A stretch of 64,000 nt of DNA, taken from the NCBI GenBank assembly GCA_907163375.1, contig CAJQUW010011250.1:1-64000 (forward strand), read 5' to 3'. Below, piece after piece: positions 40,701 to 54,088 of this stretch (position 1 is the first letter of the stretch; each line of letters opens with the position of its first letter). Under the pieces are notes generated by a model. That model saw only the letters and a list, made by a program, of their open reading frames with translations, ran no database searches and had not been told where the DNA came from. The DNA comes from Prostheceraeus crozeri (taxonomy: Eukaryota; Platyhelminthes; Polycladida; Euryleptidae). The translations under genes and the position numbers were made by a program.

Positions 40701-43700
40701 CAAAGTAAAAAGAGCATATAGCTCTCGGTCAAGAGAATCCAAACATCAATGTTTCCACTTGATCATACGATATGTGCTCGCAGCACTCCCTTCATCTCAC
40801 CGGGGCACTACGAGTATGCATCTGAGTGATCTGTTTTTTGGCCCGGGATAATGAAAAACATTCAAGCAAAGTGGGGTGCATGCATGTTGGTGCTGCCAAA
40901 CTGCACCGTCAAAACCTCAAATGCCACCCAGCACCCACCGCCCCTTCATGTCAGAGTATCCGCGTTTCAGCAATTGGTCATGGACTGCATTCGGCTGATA
41001 GTTAAACTTGCGGAGTATCTGCTGACTTTTACTCAAATTGGGTTGGCACCCACGCCGGGAGTTGAGGATCAGCAACCTTGACGTTTGTAATGATAAAGGA
41101 ATTTACTGACAGCGGATTTCCAGAACCATAGTATGACCTATGTTTTGTGGTTATTGCATAACGGAATATATCAGGCGATTGAGAGCAACATTCTTACCGC
41201 AGCATGCTGAAACTTACGCTTCAACTAAGATGCTGCATATACCACTATGCGCACCGATAGAATTCATGTTGGACAGCATCTTTTGCCACATCGAAATTTC
41301 ACTATGTTTGTAATAGGCTATTTAGGTCGGTCAGTTATTGCATCTTCCGAAATCTCTGTAGCGCTGAGACAGGAGATTCGAACTCCTGATGCTTAAAGAC
41401 TGACACGACACTAATGGCTTTCATTATGTTTTGAATGATAATTTACGTTGATTTATGCATGAAAGATTAAACTTGGTTGAGTAAATTATTTTTGCGTACT
41501 CGACCAAATATTCCAGCGCCTTACATCAACGAAACATAATTAGGTACCGGTAGATTGGTGGCTAATTATCAAGATACAATACTTAGCTTACATAGCGAAA
41601 CGGACAGAGAATAAAAGGATACGGACACAGAATCGTAAAAGAATTCTAAAAACATGAATATTTTCAAAAATCGGCCGTCCTAAAGTTTTACGCTTTTTGA
41701 TAATGGGGTTTAATTGAAGCAAACAAACGGAATCTTTTTGAAAATTACCTTGTATTAGTTACATAAGTTACGTACGAATGTTTTCATCAACTCAATACTC
41801 CCCGTGAAGTCACCACTGTCACATATATTTTATTTCCTTTGGATCAAATAATAGAGGATCGTATTTTTCTCGAAACATGATGCGCTGTTCCTCTATAAAA
41901 ATTCTTTAGAGGTCTTCAATTGTTATAGGATTTCTTTGGATTATATTTTCCTTCAAAGTGTCAGATATATTCAATAACAGATATACCGATAGATCAAGTA
42001 TAGTCAATTGGTTGTGGTTGAAAAAAGTGAGTAGGCCTATAGTTTTTCTCCAAAAATCTCCTTGAGTCTACATGCAATTCAGTGCACTAGATGTCCAGCT
42101 ATTAGGAAATGCAAATTCTTCGTATGAGATATGCGGCAGGACGACACTCAATACTCAGACAAATTCTCAAAAATCAACTCTTACATCACACAACTTCCTG
42201 GAACCCACTTCATTGATAGCGCTTCTAATCATTACGTATGACGGTATATTGTTCTAAGTGTGAATATTTCTTGCTTTCAACTTACTGTCAATGTAACATG
42301 AAAATGCCAGTTAATATTGAGGTTTAGCAATTATTTATCAAAGAAAACGATTTTTCTCAATCTGCTGCAGATAATTTCTGACGATACCGTTCAAACCGAT
42401 TTCTACACTCAAGCCGTGACCTCATATGAAGTAGGCCTCCGGTTTCAGAATCATACCAAGTCTGTTTAATCCGCATCTTCGACGTGTTCTTTAAACTATG
42501 TTCAAGGATGCGGTATTGCTGAGACTGGACTCTTGCAGGACACGTATTTTATATTCTGGCACTTTCATTGGATATATACATGTATGTATGATAGGTATGG
42601 AGAGTGAAGTATTTGCATTTTGGACGATAAATAGGTGATATTGGTGATATCCCTGAATCTTCTGAAGATATATCGAATTGAGCTCTGACTTGTGTAAAGA
42701 AGTTTGGTGAATAACGTCCTCTTCGTCCCATTTTCTGATAATTGGGAAAATTAACTGCGTTTCTTGAACTGGCTGGATGTCAATCTCGTGATGCATCCAC
42801 CAAATAAACGCGACAATTAATGTCAGTCGCTATTTTGTGTTGAAAGAATGTCGTTCTAACGGTATGATAGATCTTCTTCACGTTTTTCTGATATCCATTA
42901 ATAGCTGATGGAAATAGATAGCACTACCATTTTCCGGAATAGATTACAGTTGTAAATATCCATTTTGGTGATGATGTTATCATGTATATTTATGCAAACC
43001 AGTTAATATTTTTAAGAACATCATTGAAGTGCCCAGCAGATTAAAGAATCGTTTTTGTGTTGCTAGCACAAGGTTTTATTTACACACTAGATTGAAAATT
43101 ATACATCGATAAGTTTTGCAAATGTCGTAGGCCCTGCGTGGGCCTATATTCAAGAAAAAATCTGCACACCTGATCTGAAAATGTACGTAGATCGCACTCT
43201 GTGCTTGCGGAGTACTTTTTTAGGAAATTTCACTGGGCGACATTAATGCAAAATAGGTGGCGTCTTACGGAATCTACTAGATTTGTTCTCTTTTCGACTG
43301 AATGAAAACATATATATTCTGTATCTTGTCTGGTGTAGGTAAAATTAAAAATGTGGGCATAGCATCCGGCCTACATCTTTAAATTAAACTATCTTTGGAT
43401 TTGCTTGAATGCATAGTCGAAAGCCGTCATTCCTCTACAATATTTTCATATTCATTAAATTGTTCATAAGCAGAATAATTACTTTTACACGATTGTTAAA
43501 ATGAGACTGATCTAGCCAGTCGATATGCATTTAACCACGAAATAAAAATCAAAGTTGTCATTCCAAGACGATGATAAAAATGATTATGAAAACGATGATG
43601 ATATTATGATTAGCCGTTGTAGCTAATCATTCGCGAAAATGTCCTCGTAAGGTACTGAAATTAACAGACTTGATTAACTTTTTAAGGAAGTACGCAATTC

Positions 43701-46700
43701 CCAAACTGTAACAACTCAATCATTATAATGATAAATCACACAAACATGTACTAACCGAAACCAAAGAACAAGGTTTAACGAGTAACGCAGGCTGTCTATA
43801 TTTAGGTTCTGTTGCTCCATCATCATTATCGGAAAGCAAAAACAAGACATCACAAGACGTATGTTACACTCAGCATGAAAATACACATTTGTACAGGATT
43901 TGCATGTCGACAAAACGTCAAAAATTGAGTGCCATCTCAATGCATGATATTCGACTGATGTCATCGACTATCAATTTCTGAGCAATGAAATTTAAATTAG
44001 TAAACAATTAATTTTTTTTGCACTTTTTCAAATTAAAAATGGTAACGAAAGACTATGAATCATTCATAGTCTTTGTGGTGGACAGCCCAGTGAGCTTTTT
44101 AAACGTGTATAGATTTTTACCTTTTGCGCATCTCCTCTCAAAGCTGGAATAAGATGGTATCAATCAAGAAAATTTCATAAGAATAGTTAATGGGGTCTAC
44201 TGTATCTAACAGAATTTCTGTCACTGTTCGCCTATGTGTCATTCCAACAAGATTCAATTTTTTTTAGAAATTGTGTGATAGGGTTAAATGTTTACTAAAT
44301 CGCCTCAAACTGTCAAGATATGTAAACCTATGTCTTAATAGTAAAATCACTAATTCTGGCGTAAACCTCTCATTATTTCTTTTGTTATACAGACATTTAC
44401 ATGAGTAGTTCAAATGTTTTAAATAGAACGTGAAAGCCACTCATGAGTAGTACTATTTGCAAACGGCACAGTCCAAAGAGGGTAAATTAGTTCATAAAAT
44501 TCTTAGAATATAAATTAGTTCTTGCGAATTTACGTAAAACATAAAACACATTTAGTTTTGTGTCGAGGATGTGGAATTCCATCTCCATGTGTTTATACCT
44601 GTTCAATTTGCTTAACTAACTTTCTGAGTTTTGAGTATATCATACTCGAATCACAAATCGGAACCATGAAAAAGAAGACGCGAAAGCTGCATATCAGTGA
44701 AACTTTGAAGGATTCCCGTCAGATCTTATCGATTGCTTGCTCTAGACTCAAGACTTTGGGAGCTGTATCTGCAAATTCAGTGACGTAGATGGCTTGGTGG
44801 TCTCTCGACCTGAACTATTGCAAAATTCAAGTATGACTGCAGACAAACTACCTTCTCACATAAAAGTATAAGTAGAGTTGAGGTTGAGTATGAAAAAGTT
44901 GAGGTCAAAAAGTTATTATCAATTCTCTCTCCTGTGATGATCATTTGCTAACTTACACCGAAAAGATTTTTCCAAATCTGCGTATACGTGAAATAATCTT
45001 AGCTTGATTTACAAAATGAGTCCGACTTACCCCGACTTGCTCTATAGACTCAGTGTGGATCGTGAACGTTTGATCAAAATTGATATTACTGGTATTATTT
45101 AAATCATTTCTCACTATTATCCAGATGACAGAAACAACTTTTCAGTTAGATGCGTTTCGTGTATACTTGAACACTTGGACAGAGTATACATGCCGAGTAC
45201 AAAAAAACAGTTTTCCGTTTTTAATATGTAAGTCCATTCTACCTACTTCATTGGTTGCCATAATTTTGAGGACCAAAATGTTAAGAAATAGCCATTATTA
45301 TAAATTGTCCAATTTTTAACTACGGGTAGATATTTAGTAGACCCTATTTACTATTGCAGGGTTTATAATGTAGGTAGGCCCCTACTTTAAATAGCTGGTT
45401 GGCCCCTATTATTTATTGGAAGAAGGTTTTTTTCCAATGTACCCGACCACAAATTTAATGCTAGCTACGCGTCTGACATTGTATAATTAGCATTTTCGAT
45501 TAGAGCCAAGTAGTTGTAATTGTAGGTCTTTTATAAGTGAAGGTATACAACTTCCGGACGAAACATTTCGTGAGAATAACATTTTTAGTAGAATTTACTT
45601 ATCCACACGAAAGATGCCGTGGGAATAACATTTTCAGGGGAATTAATTTACTTATTCGCATGAAAAATATCGTGGGATTAATCACTGCCTTTCAACTTAC
45701 ATAATTTCAACACTGCAATTTTCTGACATATATGTGAAAAGGACAACAAATTATATAAGCATGCAGTATTAAATAATCAATTTAAAACGAGTTTACGCAC
45801 AAAGATTTATGTGACTAAGTATAATCATATGTTCAGATGTTATGTATTATCTGACACAGGCCATAAATGCTACATTATTAGAATATATCAACAACACTTC
45901 TAATAATATTCTTTATATCCTGTAATGTGATGTATATATATATATGTTTCAACATGTATGTATATGTTGAAATTTTATGCCTATTGCTATACAATTGTAA
46001 AATCAGCTGATACTTCAAATGATGGCAAAATGAATTTATGGCATTTAATCATATATTACAATTTTAGCATAATACAATTTTGATAATTGATTTGCTAGAA
46101 ACTCATTTTTTTGTCGATTGATCACTGCACATAGTGATAATTATCACCATTTACTACACATTGACAGCAAAAATGATGGCTGTCATTTAATTGCATTGAT
46201 CTAATTATGAATATCTTATAAATTATCTTAGTAAATTTATACGTAGAATTGCTTGGATGGTCTGAGTGCGGATCTACAAATGGAAATAATGATTACGTGC
46301 GATATCATAGCCTACATCTATATTCGCTCATGATTCCACTTGAGTTCAGCTATGCAAATTATCTAGTCTAGCTGGCGGAATATATTCTCTTTTCATATTA
46401 ATGAATTAGCAAACCACAAATCTCCCATTTGCAAGTTATCCTTTCGTCGAATCAAATCAGCTGGAGTTTCCCCCACGTGTTGAATGATTACATTCAAATA
46501 ATTAGTCATCCTTTGTTTTAATACTCATTTCTGGTTTAGAGTACTTAAACAATCAAAAACAGGTTTTCGCAACTTGTAAGTGCCAATTTCCGCATTCACA
46601 AATTCATGAGCTAAAATGGCAACCGGGCGACGGGAAATGTTGAAATTCACAGAAGAGATAGCGAAACATTCGATCATTCGATTAAAACTTTATTGTTGCT

Positions 46701-46740
46701 CAAACTGCCACAGGTAATGAAAAATATTTCATCTTCCATG
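37736..46740. other. Long gene-free stretch
   Basis: I find no conserved protein segment, RNA gene or complete transposon in these 9 kb. Small open frames are scattered and lack domain features. A perfect short palindrome, AAAGACTATGAAT (44048-44060) with its inverse (44062-44074), is the only strong local structure. Intronic or intergenic host DNA is likely. Confidence 0.45.
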
Positions 46741-46819
46741 CGTAAATCGGCAACTGTGCCGATTTACTGTGGGTTGCCAATTTACTGCTGGAGAACTTGT
46801 AAGAGTTGCCGATTTACGG
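46741..46819. repeat. Direct and inverted CGTAAATCGGCAAC motifs
   Basis: CGTAAATCGGCAAC (46741-46754) is followed by inverted variants GTGCCGATTTAC (about 46756), GTTGCCAATTTAC (about 46773) and GTTGCCGATTTACGG (46805-46819). Outer members are inverse to one another, giving a small hairpin-capable cluster. Further GGCAACC/GGTTGCC pairs follow at about 46925-46960. Confidence 0.55.
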
Positions 46820-46969
46820 TTCTGCAAGCCCACAGGCTTCTGTAGAATTGCAAAGAGATTCAGAAAATATATTGATAAGTTTCTTCTAGCGGTTGTGACC
46901 GAGAGAAGGTTTAACTTATCCCAGGCAACCTTATCGGCAACCTTAACTTCAGGTTGCCGACCCGTGTTG

Positions 46970-49900
46970 TAATCGATTCACCATCGAGGTCAAGCTCGCA
47001 ATACTCGTATCAACGTCATCGCATACGATCTACACTGTTATAAATATTATTCAAAATCGAAACAAGCGCCTAGATGAAGATAGCTCAGTATCATTAGCAT
47101 CTTGTGATTTCAGTCTATAGAAATGATTGCCTGATCAGTTCACCATACATCGGTAACCCACGTAACAATTAATTCGTAAGGGGCGGGCCGTCTACCAATG
47201 TGCGTGAATTACTTTTCATCTTTGGTTATTCCATCATACAGTAGGAGAGGAGAATCACCGGCACAAGGATGTAGATGCAAATATAGATAGGCATAAGGCT
47301 CTGAAATAGATTGTTTTATCATTAACTGGTGATAAGCTTGCTAACCGCGATAAAGAAAAAGAAAGCTTCTTAAATTGATAGCAAAGATACATCATAGTAA
47401 ATGCAATGCAGCTTCATTCTATTATGAGTTTTATCAAATTAAAAGATAAATTTCAAAATTCAAGATCACCAACGACGGGATTCGGACTGGCTTTTCAACC
47501 CCTAGAACTGATGATCCGCCAAATGCAACAGAAAGAGCTTTAGTTACAAAGAGTTTTATTTACTTTGTTAGTCATTAGTCTCTTTTACTAAGAGAACCTT
47601 CATGCATAGTTTCTCTTTACCCCATAGATGACGATTTGGTAGTGCAAAATAAATTGTGTCCCCATTTACAAATTTGAGTGTTGATTTGTGGTAAATTGTG
47701 TAATCAAGCCGATTAAGAATATTCATAAGTATTTCATTCAATCGAATGCTCAGCGTAGTTATGGCTAAGGGGCTTTCGGAAGAAATAGCTATCTTCGGTG
47801 TGTACATGTCTGTATCCCTATTTATCCAAGCTTTTATCAGGACTATTGGCTAGCACTTTTCTGATGTATTGATTATAATAGAAGTGGCTACATAATGAAT
47901 ATACAAACTCCTCCGAACATACTCATTCGCTCTAAATGCATTAGAATGGGTACATCTGCTCTTCAATCAGTGTACAATTATGTTTTCCTTATATGATGCA
48001 TTATCAACTTTCCGATAATCTTGATTTTTCTTGATTACTTTTTCTTATTTTGCAGACTGTATCAGAGGCATTGCGAGAGGCTAATTTGGCGGCATATTGT
48101 GGAAAAGCGATCAATTTCAGTTGATCATAAACTGTGAATATTTCTCCGGACAGCGATACCTGTTGATAGGTTCAAAGATTGTGATGTATCAATAGAAAGT
48201 ATTTTCAAGAAATGAAATTTCTGCTTTTAACTAGCTGAATTTGCTACAGACAATCTTGAAGCAGGGGTTCAATAATTTATCACAGAAGGAAAATGCTAGC
48301 TTGACAGATTCAGATAATGACATCGAACAAACACGCATGCATCAGAAAAAAAAACATTGAGATATTCTAATAGCAGCTGGCATGATAGGCCTATTTCTAC
48401 AATACAGGGAAAATCCATGTTACCGGCAATAGTTACCCAAATCATAAATAGTCGTCAATTTTATATCCTTGCTTTTGCTGGTGATATATTATGCTCGGAC
48501 TATAAGCCACTCAATGAAGAAATAAGGACGAGAATCTCCTCTCAGAAGATCTGACCGTAATCTGCATGCTAAAATTTTGATTGCGCTATCTGTCTGGGTG
48601 ACGCAATTTTGGAACATTTCTTACTATATCGGAATGACGAAGTGACAGCTAACTGGCAGACCTGCAAATAAGTCACGGAAGAGATCCTTGTCGAACCTCT
48701 TCAAATGACATGCATAAGTTTGTGATTGAAGTTGTGTAGACTATAAACACTAAAAGACAGAGGAAGGAAATAGATTGCAATTAATTATATTTTGTTCGCC
48801 AGATTGTTGAGGATCAAGGCGATTGCTCAGAATATGCAATTTACATGTAGGTTATTTGAAAATGTAATACAGAACTGCCGAGAATGGGGAGGGGAGCTGT
48901 CCGCAAACCGCGATCATCATTTGTATATTGATGAATTGGTTTACCTGTGTAACACTAATTCAGGCCTACTGTATTACGGATGTATTTGACAATGACAGCT
49001 TTCCTTAGTATTCCTCCATCTGCTTTATAAGCATACGGTACTCAAAATTATCAATTGGATTTCTTTTATTGCATTTATTGATTCGAGGTTTGTTGGTTGA
49101 TTGATGGAGAAAACATTCATCTTATTTATAAAATACAACTCCATTACTGATGATCAGGAGTCTTTATTCAAGTTACAGAATTCAATGCCTCTGACTTTCT
49201 ACGAAGTCGAAAAGATTTTTATTGGACGCAGTTGCTATTGTTATTCAAGCTGTTTTGACGCATGAATTAGGCTTAGCACTCAAAAAGTAACATCCGTTAA
49301 TTTGTATGGGCACAACTGGGTAAATTATTGTCATATGTAGGCCTACTGTATGTGATGCTACTTTTATTTGCTATGGAAGCAACTCAATAATTATAATATT
49401 GCAACCAATCGCACCCCTCTAGCACGGCATTGATGTATGTATATGTAGGATACCTGGCTCACCTGCACAAAATATGCACTCTCTGTGATTATAATATCAA
49501 AGTGCTCTCAACAAGTCTACAGCATAGACTAGCTACTCACAATTGCTGGTAGGCCTATCTAAATTTCAGTTTTAAAAGGAATTATGTATTTTAAAAGCAT
49601 GCAAAATTGATTTCTGAAAACACGACTTAGACATATGTTTAGAAACAGAATTTTTAAAACAATGATAAAAACATAACCACAGTAACATGATTTAAACTCA
49701 TTCAAACGAGCTGATCTACAAACATACAAGACAAGATTCTGGTGCAATAGGCATTTAGATAACAAAAAAAGGGCAATGAGACCTTGTTTCAAAATTGTTC
49801 TTTTGTTCCTCTGACAACTTCCTTCAGTAGAAAATCCGATCGTGTCTCTCTCCCGTCTGTGTGAAGCAGTACGATTTCTTGCATTTTTTGCAATTTGGTC

Positions 49901-50925
49901 ACATCGATTTCGCAACATCGATGTCGTGGCATGAGGCTCTTTATCCTGGTGTTGCCAATTTTTCTGTTTAGGATACATTTTTGTCGACGGGCTATTTTCA
50001 ATCTTTGCCTTCGAAAGTGATGATCGTTTAGTGTGAATCGTGAAATTTGCAGCCACTGCAGTGCGTTCTTCTTTTGTCCTTATTGTTCTCAGAAGTTAGG
50101 TCTGGATTGTCAACCGTCTACATTTTTCTTGTAGCGCTGTAATTGTCAGTACATTCTCTTGTCAGCTGATTTCGTCAATTGTAGGAGGAATTTCTGTCCA
50201 AATTTTCTTTGATTATTGATTTTTTGTGACGTCATTCTTATTCACGTGTCACGACGTTGTATGAATGAGACAATGAGTGATAAAACACCTAAGCCTACTT
50301 TACACTGGCTGTCGCTGAGGGGGAAACATATAAGTGACACGCCCGTCACGTGATTGTAACGCAACATGAAATAGCTATGAAACAGAAATGTGCAGCACCT
50401 AATTTGCATTGCGAACAGCAAGTCAGCTGCTGCACTATCCAATCACATATGTTGACATGATGGACGATGACCTGTCACGTTATTGTGACAAGATCTGGTA
50501 GATTAAAAAGAGAAAATTTACCAATCAGATGACTCTATCATTGCAACACGTTTCAAAGAAATAAATTTCTGTCTAATTGCTGAACTGCCACTGCAGCACT
50601 GACGTCATGTTCAGTGTCAGAAGAAATTACGATTAACGTCATAACAAGGTCATCTTCGTCATCTGCTGCACACATAGAAATTGACAACAATAAAACCTCT
50701 AGAATGGAAATTAAGCTTCATGAAATGCACAATAACGGCACATAAATCGCACGCATTTTCACTTAGATGCACCTGCCAACGTCTGTATCATTGGGTTAGA
50801 ATCAGTCACATGAGTAAATCGAAGCTTTTAATTGGTTCTTCATGCCCCAACTTAGTTCCCCCTGATGTGCCGCGACCTTGAGTCAATTTCCATTCTAGCG
50901 AACTTCAGATAAACAGTTTATTTCT
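46970..50925. other. Gene-free stretch
   Basis: Open frames of up to 165 codons (for example minus 50056-49559) have no recognisable domain and a composition like their surroundings. I would not call any of them a gene. Several taggccta words occur. Confidence 0.4.
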
Positions 50926-51963
50926 ATGGCTGCACAGCACATTAACTACCAGTGTAAAGCAGGCCTTAAAGGAGTTCGTACTCGTTCTGGCTCTTCATCT
51001 GCCATAATGCTGAACGATATAAAATCTCTTATTGACGGTCACGTGAAAGATTTATCCAGAAAAATTTACAATACACGTGAAGGTATTGTCGCTTCTTTGA
51101 GAGACGAAATCTCTCAAATCCGTCAGAATGTTGCAGAGCTCAGCCTATCCTTCCAAGAAATCTATTAAGATGAGAACAAGCACTTGAGATTGCGAGATAA
51201 AGAGATAGACAACGAAATTTCAGATTTGAAATCCAGTCAATTTGAGGCCATAGAAGTCGCAGTGAACGAAATAATTAAAAGAGGTAAACGGAAAATGAAT
51301 GTGATGATTTCAGGTATTACAGAGTCTACTTCAAATGTTCTGGATACTCGTACAGAACATGACCTCTCAAAATGCTCTCAGCTACTGACTACACTCCCTG
51401 TGGGAACGCATCTTGCTAATATCAACAGATTATGGCGAGTGGTAGATTTGTGGGATATCATCATTTATCCAAAAACATGTGTAAAAAAAAAAAAACGACA
51501 GGTGCGAAAAAGTTCAACCGGCGAAATCGTGGGATATTGTAGCAACTAAAGTTGGTAAGTAGTAAAATGTTCGTATACCCTTCACATGAAAATATATTTT
51601 TATACTCATCAGATGTGGGATAGACAATAGAGCCTCGGCTGTAGAGGCGGAACAGGGCTGGATATTGATGGCTCTAATGACATAGAAAACGTTCACAGAA
51701 TTTGTAAACAGAAAAATGGGAAAAATAGGCCCATAAAGGTAGTTCTCAAGAGCATCAAAACAAAGAACACTCCTTAGAAAAGCTAAGAAATTGCGAACTG
51801 TCCCTGAATATAGGGATGTCTTCATCAACGCAGATAGAACTCAATGTCAGCAAGTACTGTTCAAGAAATTGAGTAAAGAAATCGAGAATCGTGGAAGCAA
51901 GTGTGAAGATGTCGTAATTTTCCATGATCGAGTTATTCAAGGGAATCAAATTCAGAATTTTTG
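50926..51963 (+). pseudogene. LINE ORF1 (nucleic-acid-binding protein) remnant
   Basis: 50926-51168 has a coiled-coil-like part (AIMLNDIKSLIDGHVKD, LRDEISQIRQNVAELSLSF). 51184-51549 continues with DKEIDNEISDLKSSQFEAIE and an RRM-like strand KMNVMISGITESTSN. After a disrupted stretch with an A-run at about 51484, a C-terminal piece at about 51700-51963 reads RPIKVVLKSIKTKN and then, after a frame change, LLRKAKKLRTVPEYRDVFIN. That order (coiled coil, RRM, 'RPxKVxL...LLRxAKxLR' domain) is typical of non-LTR retrotransposon ORF1 proteins. No reverse transcriptase follows it here. Confidence 0.65.
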
Positions 51964-52871
51964 AATCCATTTTTTACTACTTGTTTATGTAGACCTACTA
52001 AATCAACGGGTGTTGAACCTCTGCTCTGTTATGTAGAATTTGATTTTAGAAATCTTCTAAGTTGTTGGAGATAAGGCATCAATTAAGCACGCACCATTTG
52101 TTCACTGAAAAATTCCATATTCCGTAAAAAAAGCTGTGTAGAATTATGTTCGCTCGTTAGTTACTTTGCGTTTGCTCGTTACATTTCCCATTTTCTTTTT
52201 ATGAAGAAGAAATTAATTGTGCATGAAGGTATTGTGCTGTATTTGTCGAGATACAGACCAGCCACATAAGGAGCAGGAGGGTGGGGAGGGCTGAGCCCTC
52301 TGAAATTCTCATTTGCTCCCGCGAATCTCCGAATTTTTCAGCCAAACACATCTATCATGGAATATAATTCATCGACAGACTAAATCAAGTGTATTTGCGA
52401 AACACGCATATCTTTGATTCAGAATGATGTATGAATGAAGTATAACTCAACACTCAGCGCAGCCAGCGAGCTCAGAAATACAAAGCCGCTCACAGGAACT
52501 CATAGATATAAATTGTTCAAACTCTTTAGTTTATTAGAGGTTCGATTTTTAATGGAGCAGCTGCGAGAACTCATTCTTAGAAGGAGAGAATCTCAATACA
52601 TCTGATAAACCGCGAAAACAGCCTTTCATCGTTTGCGCATGTCAATGAATGTCTTCAGAATTTTCAAATTGACAAGATTCCATCAAGTTTGAAGAATTCA
52701 AATCCATGTCTCCATATGCGGCCGTGATAACCTGACACGACTCATCCTTAACGAGAAAACCCTTCATGGATTTTATTTCATGTCATCTCTCGCAGAAGTA
52801 ATACGGTACACCAGATCTTTACCCTTTCTGGGGTGCCCAACTTTTGGCAGAGATCTTGTGTTTTACTTGGC
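51964..52871. other. Spacer without a gene
   Basis: No supported feature. A GC-rich phrase at about 52280-52310 (GGTGGGGAGGGCTGAGCCCTC) looks like a transposon end, but no partner was found. Confidence 0.4.
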
Positions 52872-53321
52872 TACACTAGGTGACATGCCACGCGTAATTA
52901 CGGGAGCACCCCATTCATCCGTGGTTAAAGACATTCTATTCTTCTACTCGCGTACATACGCGCGGCACTAAGAGTCAGAAATCACTTGATCTGATGCTCT
53001 TAAAACATGGGGAATGTTTATGAATACACGCGGGCGAGCGTTTATAGTTTGCGCGTCGTCTACAGTGGTATGCTTTGCCACATGAACCACGGATGAGCCT
53101 CGAAGCATGTTCTGTCTTCCCTGAGCATGAAATTGAGGTCCTATCACATTGTTTAGCCTCTGATACATGCAGACACATGAGACGCAAAGTCTTCATAACA
53201 GGACTGCCGACAGATGTCGCAGCAATGTCACGCATAGCCAGGGATGTTTGGGGTCATGTGTAATTGCGCGTAGTTTACGCGTGAATTACGCGCAATTGAG
53301 CGTGGCATGTCACCTAGTGTA
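52872..53321. mobile_element. Tc1/mariner-type MITE
   Basis: CACTAGGTGACATGCCACGC (52874-52893) is perfectly inverted at 53300-53319, and both copies are bordered by TA (52872-52873 and 53320-53321), the target duplication of Tc1/mariner elements. GCGTAATTACG-type words lie inside both ends. The 446-bp interior has no convincing protein, so it is non-autonomous. Confidence 0.85.
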
Positions 53322-53827
53322 TGGCCATTACTGCCTTCGCCTGTCTCTTCGCAAGCTTGTACATGTACATTCATTGTCCTCAGCAGGACAGCTTGACGAA
53401 CTGTTATACACTTGACTTTGTCACCTTCAGGTTTCTAAATCACTTTTGCCGTCTCAATTATAAAACGCAATCTGCCTTGACAGCATCAATCAGTTCAGTT
53501 CGATAATTTTTGCTTGAAATTTTGCTTCTAACTCCAGCATCATGGTACTCTTTGGAAACCTATTGATGTGTGTATGAATGTAAATTATATCAAAAACGTA
53601 GGATTGGGGCTTGTTTAATTTCCATAGTTCACCTTTTTGCTGCAATGTTTTAACTGTTTACGTTGTATGGATCTTTCTGGTGATAAAACGTGGCTTGAAG
53701 CTGATTTGCTGTGAGAACATTTTCTGATTATCTTATTACAAAGTAGATTGAGCTACATTCACAAAACTGCAAAAGAATATCTTATTATGTATTTTGAAAA
53801 TATTATTGATTTTCACATCCAGTAAAT
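53322..53827. other. Spacer without a gene
   Basis: No supported feature. Confidence 0.4.
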
Positions 53828-53915
53828 AAATTTGAATGAAATATTGGCCTCACATTCCTGTTTGAATAGACAGTCTATTCAAACTGGAGTGTGAGGCCAA
53901 TCTTTCATTCAATTT
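53828..53915. repeat. 88-bp near-perfect palindrome
   Basis: The 44-base arm 53828-53871 (containing TTGGCCTCACATTCCTG and TTTGAATAGAC) pairs with 53872-53915 with only a few mismatches and no loop. It could be a minimal foldback element or the source of a hairpin RNA. Confidence 0.8.
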
Positions 53916-54040
53916 ACATAATTTATCTTTCATTCATACTGAAACGAGTAGATTTAAGATTAATAGACTAGGATAATCAATCGGACTTATTTTTTCTCTA
54001 GAAAAAAACGAAGCTGGAAATATGATCTCATCGTCATCTT

Positions 54041-54088
54041 GACTTGGCATGACTCCATTACTTTAGAGTAATAGAATCATGCCAAGTC
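54041..54088. repeat. 48-bp hairpin with 22-bp arms
   Basis: GACTTGGCATGACTCCATTACT (54041-54062), with two of the 22 positions mismatched, pairs with 54067-54088 around a 4-nt loop. It lies 125 bp from another long palindrome. Confidence 0.75.

Noticed and set aside
41350..41420. tRNA-like T-arm (AGGAGATTCGAACTCCT)
   Set aside because: The TTCGAA loop and stem are there, but no matching D-arm, anticodon arm or acceptor stem can be placed on either strand; at most a SINE relic.
49559..50056. 165-codon minus-strand gene
   Set aside because: Low-complexity hydrophobic C-terminus, composition like the surrounding AT-rich DNA, and no recognisable motif.
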